Source of the DNA: Candidatus Saccharimonadota bacterium | Lineage (GTDB): Bacteria > Patescibacteriota > Saccharimonadia > Saccharimonadales > UBA4665 | Direction of reading: 5' to 3' | DNA length: 42,271 nucleotides | NCBI GenBank assembly: GCA_029288365.1 | Contig: JARIHI010000007.1 | Coordinates: forward strand, 102,464-144,734 | In this document: positions 39,122 to 42,271 of the stretch, in pieces | Position numbering within the stretch: position 1 is the first letter of the stretch | Layout: each line of letters opens with the position of its first letter | Position numbers and translations under genes: made by a program | Notes under the pieces: generated by a model | What the model saw: only the letters and a program-made list of their open reading frames with translations | Databases searched by the model: none | What the model was told of the DNA's origin: nothing

Positions 39122-39757
39122 ATGCGCAAAAATTATCAAGGCTTTACGCTAGTCGAAGTATTACTCATTATTATTGTTTTAACACTCATTAGCTTTGCGG
39201 GATGGTATGTGTGGCATACCAACAAAAACGACAACAAAACAACGATAAACCACTCAACAGCAAAAGATACTAAGCAGTCATCTGAATCAGACCCTACAGC
39301 CGACTGGAAGTCGTACACAAGCACCGCGGGGAAGTACAGCTTAAAATATCCGGCTTCATGGGTAACTGCATCGAATCCGGAATCATGTGACAATAAAACA
39401 CTATTGCTTGGCCCAACAGCAGAAACAGCAGGTAGTTGTGGCAGTGAAGGCGGTAATGTAGCTGTAATATTTAACTCGTTTTCTGTAGAAAGTGGTCCAT
39501 TGGGGCTAACAGAAGATGCTTATAATGATATAACGACCAAGAGCGTGACTGTCGATAAGGTTGCCGGGCAAAGACAAAGTGGCACTTACGCTGACGAAAG
39601 TGCGTTTGTAGGACCTGCCGTAGGTACCAAGACAGTAGTATACATATTTAAAACCAACGGTCTAATATATAAAGCTACGTATTCGCACACGCCAGATGCC
39701 CCAGACGTAGAAAAAGATTTTGATCTGATGGTCACCAAGACACTTCGATTCGAGTAA
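39122..39757 (+). CDS. Type IV pilin-like (prepilin) protein
   Basis: 211 residues beginning MRKNYQGFTLVEVLLIIIVL: a short basic leader, Gly-Phe prepilin peptidase site, Glu at +5 of the mature protein and a 20-residue hydrophobic helix, the class III signal of type IV pilins and pseudopilins. The remaining extracytoplasmic domain (residues 60-211) starts with W-K-S-Y-T-S-TAGKYSLKYPASW, as in PsbP-like/DUF4367-type lipoprotein domains, and holds two Cys pairs (ESCDN, GSCGSEG). An AGGAG ribosome site lies seven bases before the ATG. It may be a minor pilin; no other pilus gene is in this window. Confidence 0.88.
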   Translation: MRKNYQGFTLVEVLLIIIVLTLISFAGWYVWHTNKNDNKTTINHSTAKDTKQSSESDPTADWKSYTSTAGKYSLKYPASWVTASNPESCDNKTLLLGPTAETAGSCGSEGGNVAVIFNSFSVESGPLGLTEDAYNDITTKSVTVDKVAGQRQSGTYADESAFVGPAVGTKTVVYIFKTNGLIYKATYSHTPDAPDVEKDFDLMVTKTLRFE

Positions 39758-39780
39758 CCCTGTCCCTTGCTCTGTATAAT

Positions 39781-39882
39781 CTGTACATTGTTTATTCAGG
39801 CACGGGGCGCCCGAGCAGATATTGTGGGTTTTTTCACTGCCGAGAGACTTTATGACCGTTATGGTTATTTTGGAGGTGAAGT
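39781..39882 (+). promoter_or_regulatory. Leader of the yggT-like gene
   Basis: A TATAAT at 39775-39780 would start a leader of about 95 bases. It contains CGGG-gcg-CCCG and a T-run, perhaps an attenuator-like arrangement, and ends with a strong GGAGGTGA ribosome site. Most genes in this window lack such leaders. Confidence 0.4.
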
Positions 39883-40167
39883 ATGAACATTATTGGTAGA
39901 ATTATCTGGCTTATCGGGGCTATTATCGTCGGGTTGTTGCTATTTCGCTTCTTTTTTATTTTATTTGGCGCAAATCCTTTTAATGACTTTGTGCAGTTTA
40001 TTTACGATACTACTAGGCCGCTGGTGTCACCATTTTTTGGTATTTTTAACTATCACTACATACCAGACAGGTCTGCAGTTGAATTCGCTACGTTGATGGC
40101 GATTGTAGTGTATACACTCATCGCCGCAGTGCTCGTGCAGCTACTGAGCCCAAGGAGAGTTCGCTAG
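39883..40167 (+). CDS. YggT family membrane protein
   Basis: A 94-residue protein with two membrane helices (residues 5-30 and 68-88) flanking a conserved loop: NPFNDFVQFIYDTTRPLVSPFFGIF is the YggT signature (NP..D..Y..T.P...P). Family members are linked to division-site membrane proteins and osmotic stress in other bacteria, but the biochemical function is unknown. GGAGGTGA lies four bases before the ATG, giving strong initiation. Confidence 0.93.
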   Translation: MNIIGRIIWLIGAIIVGLLLFRFFFILFGANPFNDFVQFIYDTTRPLVSPFFGIFNYHYIPDRSAVEFATLMAIVVYTLIAAVLVQLLSPRRVR

Positions 40168-40182
40168 ATATTAATAAAGAAT

Positions 40183-41001
40183 CTAGAAACGGATTTTACG
40201 CATAAGACTTTCTACAGCGTCACGTTTTTCGGTGTCTAGGGGCAAGTATAAGCTAAGGGTATTTACAATTCTCTCTTCGTCCTGCGGATCATAATAAATA
40301 GAAAGTGTGGGCATAAAGCGCTTCATAGGCCAGAAAGTAATACTAGAAAATGCTCCGTCATCGGTGATGGAAAATGTTTTCAACTGGCTAAACTCATATA
40401 TCTTTGGTCCGATAGCAATACCCTCAGGGCTTATAGCGTATTGCTGCTCTTTTGGCTTTTTGCCAGCATAGATACCAAACACAATTGCCGCAAAAAATAT
40501 TACGACAACCGATATTACATCGCCGCTTGTCAAGAAATACACCAAAACCGAGAACAAAATGGTGCACCCAGCAAGCGCTCCATACCATCCACCAGACTTT
40601 TGATGAGCTATATATTCTGATGCCGTCCACGAGATTACTTCTTCTGCCTCCAGCTGATTTGATGTTTGATCTTCGGCGGGCAAGGTTGTAACTTGAAACT
40701 GCGGAGCTAAGCCGCCGGCATCAGGTGATGGTGGGGCTGCAGCCGATGGGGGCTGGAGTGGAGCTACAGGCGGTTGTGGAGAAGGGACAACTTCTTGTGG
40801 TGGTGACACCGGGGGAGTGGGAGCGGATTGAGGTGGGAGCGATGGTGGAGTAGGAGCAGGTGGCGGAGTCTGATCGTTTGGTAGTATTTGCGGACGCGAC
40901 AGATCAACCGATACTTCTTGTTGTGAAGCGTCAGGTGCTTTTGGTGGCTCTTCCGGAGCACCACCCGGTGGTATAACCTGGCCAGGAGTTGGTTCTGCCA
41001 T
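40183..41001 (-). CDS. Membrane protein with Pro-rich cytoplasmic arm and PH-like domain
   Basis: 272 residues. The first 115 are extremely Pro-rich with Gln, Ser, Ala and Pro runs (TPPPAPTPPSLPPQSAPTPP) and an EVISWTASEYIAH bridge. Two membrane helices follow (about residues 140-160 and 164-184), then a C-terminal beta domain (QQYAISPEGIAIGPKIYEFSQLKTFSI; ITFWPMKRFMPTLSIYYD) like the bacterial PH/DUF5673 type, ending ESLMRKIRF. A TATAAT box ends seven bases before the ATG. The protein is probably cytoplasmic-faced at both ends; function is unknown. Confidence 0.78.
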   Translation of the reverse strand: MAEPTPGQVIPPGGAPEEPPKAPDASQQEVSVDLSRPQILPNDQTPPPAPTPPSLPPQSAPTPPVSPPQEVVPSPQPPVAPLQPPSAAAPPSPDAGGLAPQFQVTTLPAEDQTSNQLEAEEVISWTASEYIAHQKSGGWYGALAGCTILFSVLVYFLTSGDVISVVVIFFAAIVFGIYAGKKPKEQQYAISPEGIAIGPKIYEFSQLKTFSITDDGAFSSITFWPMKRFMPTLSIYYDPQDEERIVNTLSLYLPLDTEKRDAVESLMRKIRF

Positions 41002-41030
41002 AAGCGTAATTATACCAGTGGAGCTTAAGC

Positions 41031-41066
41031 AAACAAAAACACCTAATTGTATAGGTGTTTTTGTTT
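41031..41066. terminator. Strong bidirectional intrinsic terminator
   Basis: AAACAAAAACACCT (41031-41044)/AGGTGTTTTTGTTT (41053-41066) form a 14-bp perfect stem with an eight-base loop, T-rich on the minus strand. It ends the tRNA-Ser(GCT) transcript. Confidence 0.93.
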
Positions 41067-41158
41067 GGCGGAGAGAGAGGGATTCGAACCCTCGCGGGAG
41101 CTTGCGCCCCCCTACCGGTTTAGCAAACCAGCCCCTTCAGCCACTTGGGTACCTCTCC
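41066..41158 (-). tRNA. tRNA-Ser(GCT)
   Basis: Acceptor GGAGAGG pairs with TCTCTCC, the anticodon stem CTGGT/ACCGG encloses TTGCTAA (anticodon GCT, codons AGC/AGU), the long variable arm GGGGGGCGCAAGCTCCC is class II, the T arm is GAGGGTTCGAATCCCTC, the discriminator is G, and CCA is encoded. Confidence 0.95.
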
Positions 41159-41209
41159 GTGCAGGCTGAACTGCTGAATTATAGCTCAACGGGAGCATTA
41201 TTTAAAGCC

Positions 41210-41968
41210 TTAGCGTCGAGCGGGCTGAGCCACCTGGCCCACCAACGCCAATATCTGCCTCATAGCAGCTGCGATCTGCGAACTTTCAATGATAGTGCCG
41301 ATCAGTTCTTCGCCGTAAGAAATCAGGGCAGTCTTATCTCCGTAGGTGTATATATTAACCGGCGAAGAATATGTACCAGTAGGCAGAAACTTCATGGTGC
41401 GCTTCAGCTCACGGTCATGATCAACAGAGTATTTGAGGTTATCTGGCTCATCGGGCTCAATGCCGTGAGTCTTAATTCCTAGCTGGGCGCGACGCTTCAA
41501 ATGATCATACAGGCCCTCACCCAGAGCATTAAAGTCAGCATCCGAACGGAGGAAGTAAATGTCTGCGCCGGTGCGACGCTGATCTTCATACATCCTCAGC
41601 AATCCATCTTTGCCGGTAAAGAACCTGATGCCCGGCTGCTGTTGGTAGGTGTAGAAGTAATTGAGCAGCTGCGGCATGCTATCGCGTACCTGTTTTTCTA
41701 GCGTCAACGCATCGCGTCGCCGGTTCTCCACCAGTCTCTCAAGCGCCGTGGGGTTGGTTGGCCGGTAGGTAGCTTTCTTCGAGTCGATCTGCTTTTCAGC
41801 TAACCCCAACTCAACCAGTTTATCCAGCACCATATAGGCGTTGGTTCTTCCCTCGCCCAACTTCTGGGCCAACTGTGGGGGAGTCAGCTTACCAAACTGC
41901 ACCAGCGTGAGATAGGCCTTGGCCTGAGAGGGGGAGAGACCAACTTGCTGCAAAATATCGCTGTTCAT
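41210..41968 (-). CDS. TrmB-family transcriptional regulator (paralogue 2)
   Basis: 252 residues, the same plan as the 16528-17304 gene: a winged helix LSPSQAKAYLTLVQFGKLTPPQLAQKLGEGRTNAYMVLDKLVELGLAEKQ, a helical linker, and a PLD-like sensor (QPGIRFFTGKDGLLRMYEDQRRTGADIYFLRSDADFNALGEGLYD). The two share many blocks throughout (TPPQLA, R-T-N/A-A-Y-M, KATYRPTNP versus KKQTFAPTSP), so they are paralogues. The promoter is TTGACA-16-TATGAT, ending six bases before the ATG. Its target could include the divergent GC-rich gene at 42148; this is only a positional guess. Confidence 0.9.
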   Translation of the reverse strand: MNSDILQQVGLSPSQAKAYLTLVQFGKLTPPQLAQKLGEGRTNAYMVLDKLVELGLAEKQIDSKKATYRPTNPTALERLVENRRRDALTLEKQVRDSMPQLLNYFYTYQQQPGIRFFTGKDGLLRMYEDQRRTGADIYFLRSDADFNALGEGLYDHLKRRAQLGIKTHGIEPDEPDNLKYSVDHDRELKRTMKFLPTGTYSSPVNIYTYGDKTALISYGEELIGTIIESSQIAAAMRQILALVGQVAQPARR

Positions 41969-42066
41969 GGCTAAATCATAGCTTGAGTGCTGTGATTGTC
42001 AATCGTATTTTGACATACTGTATTACTTACTTAACCTGTTGGCACATAATTATGCACATATACTAA

Positions 42067-42095
42067 TTGACATTTTATCAATTCTACCCTATAAT
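42067..42095 (+). promoter_or_regulatory. Perfect-consensus promoter of GC-rich orphan gene E
   Basis: TTGACA (42067-42072), 17 bases, TATAAT (42090-42095). The predicted 5' end of the RNA is followed at once by hairpin CTCGG-agagg-CCGAG (42108-42122). Confidence 0.9.
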
Positions 42096-42147
42096 GATCG
42101 CCGCTGACTCGGAGAGGCCGAGCCAGAGCACACTGAAAGAGAGCACC

Positions 42148-42240
42148 ATGACCATCGAGCTAGACCTGGACTACTGGGAAGAAGACGAACTCAGCGGGTT
42201 CGACCTCCACCTCGCAGAGCTCATCAACCAACACCCCAAC
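42148..42240 (+). CDS. GC-rich orphan gene E, 5' fragment
   Basis: 31 codons from ATG before adapter sequence begins: an acidic start MTIELDLDYWEEDELSGFD. Codons are almost all G/C-ending, unlike the neighbouring regulator gene. A leader of about 45 bases contains GAAAGAGAG in the ribosome-site region, and the promoter matches consensus exactly. The rest of the gene and any 3' RNA are lost beyond the contig end. In-frame reading into the adapter gives the familiar artefact LSLIHISEPT, which must not be taken as protein. Confidence 0.7.
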
Positions 42241-42271
42241 CTGTCTCTTATACACATCTCCGAGCCCACGA
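42241..42271. other. Nextera (Tn5) library adapter, not genomic
   Basis: CTGTCTCTTATACACATCT is the 19-base Tn5 mosaic end, and the following CCGAGCCCACGA is the Read 2 side of the Nextera adapter. The true genomic sequence ends at 42240. Confidence 0.98.

Noticed and set aside
1-42240. CRISPR arrays, insertion sequences, prophage genes
   Set aside because: No regularly spaced repeats, transposase, integrase or phage structural gene was seen.

Overview
The window looks like a chromosomal contig from a reduced-genome bacterium of the Patescibacteria/CPR group, most likely a Saccharibacterium (TM7). This is inferred from the gene set (rpoD, dnaG, groES-groEL, argS, valS, tsaD, a MurE-like ligase lacking its N-terminal domain, many lineage-restricted membrane and secreted proteins) and the very compact layout. 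No 16S rRNA or ribosomal protein is present to prove it. TGA is used as a normal stop codon, which argues against the UGA-recoded CPR lineages. The last 31 bases are Nextera/Tn5 library adapter, so the right edge is an artificial contig end.

Layout. 1-8.2 kb: end of a membrane transporter, a degenerate polyprenyl-synthetase-like protein, a P-loop kinase, a DJ-1/PfpI protein, the dnaG-rpoD pair, a YjbR protein, a serine hydrolase and small surface or unknown proteins. 8.2-18.2 kb: orn, msrB, mscL, argS, a DUF1361 protein, a Pgi/Pmi-type sugar isomerase, a deoxyribosyltransferase-like protein and a TrmB-type regulator. 18.2-20.2 kb: groES-groEL behind two tandem CIRCE operators. 20.2-21.6 kb: two orphan GC-rich genes, each with a look-alike promoter and a look-alike folded 3' RNA. 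21.6-26.7 kb: arginase, MurE-like ligase, a large charged protein and tsaD. 26.7-31.3 kb: valS, bracketed by two orphan GC-rich genes whose 3' regions each contain a type III hammerhead ribozyme. 31.3-35.3 kb: an XRE-HAD fusion, a 57-residue membrane protein, a HIT protein, an FHA-transglutaminase fusion, tRNA-Ser(CGA), a LURP-one protein and tRNA-Arg(GCG) behind a folded leader. 35.3-42.1 kb: a PPOX flavoprotein, a secreted GH26-like glycosidase, membrane proteins, a pilin-like protein, YggT, tRNA-Ser(GCT) and a second TrmB-type regulator. 42.1 kb: a fifth GC-rich gene, cut off by adapter.

Two expression styles coexist. About twenty ordinary genes have a TATAAT-like box ending only about 6-12 bases before the start codon, which predicts leaderless mRNAs. 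The five GC-rich orphan genes instead have spaced -35/-10 promoters and longer leaders, and four of them have a recognisable ribosome binding site. Where their downstream sequence is visible (four of five), the 3' regions are heavily folded, and two contain complete hammerhead cores (CUGANGA, stem II, GAAA, stem III, NUH). Small GC-rich orphan genes with structured, sometimes self-cleaving, 3' RNA are the most interesting and probably undescribed feature of this window.
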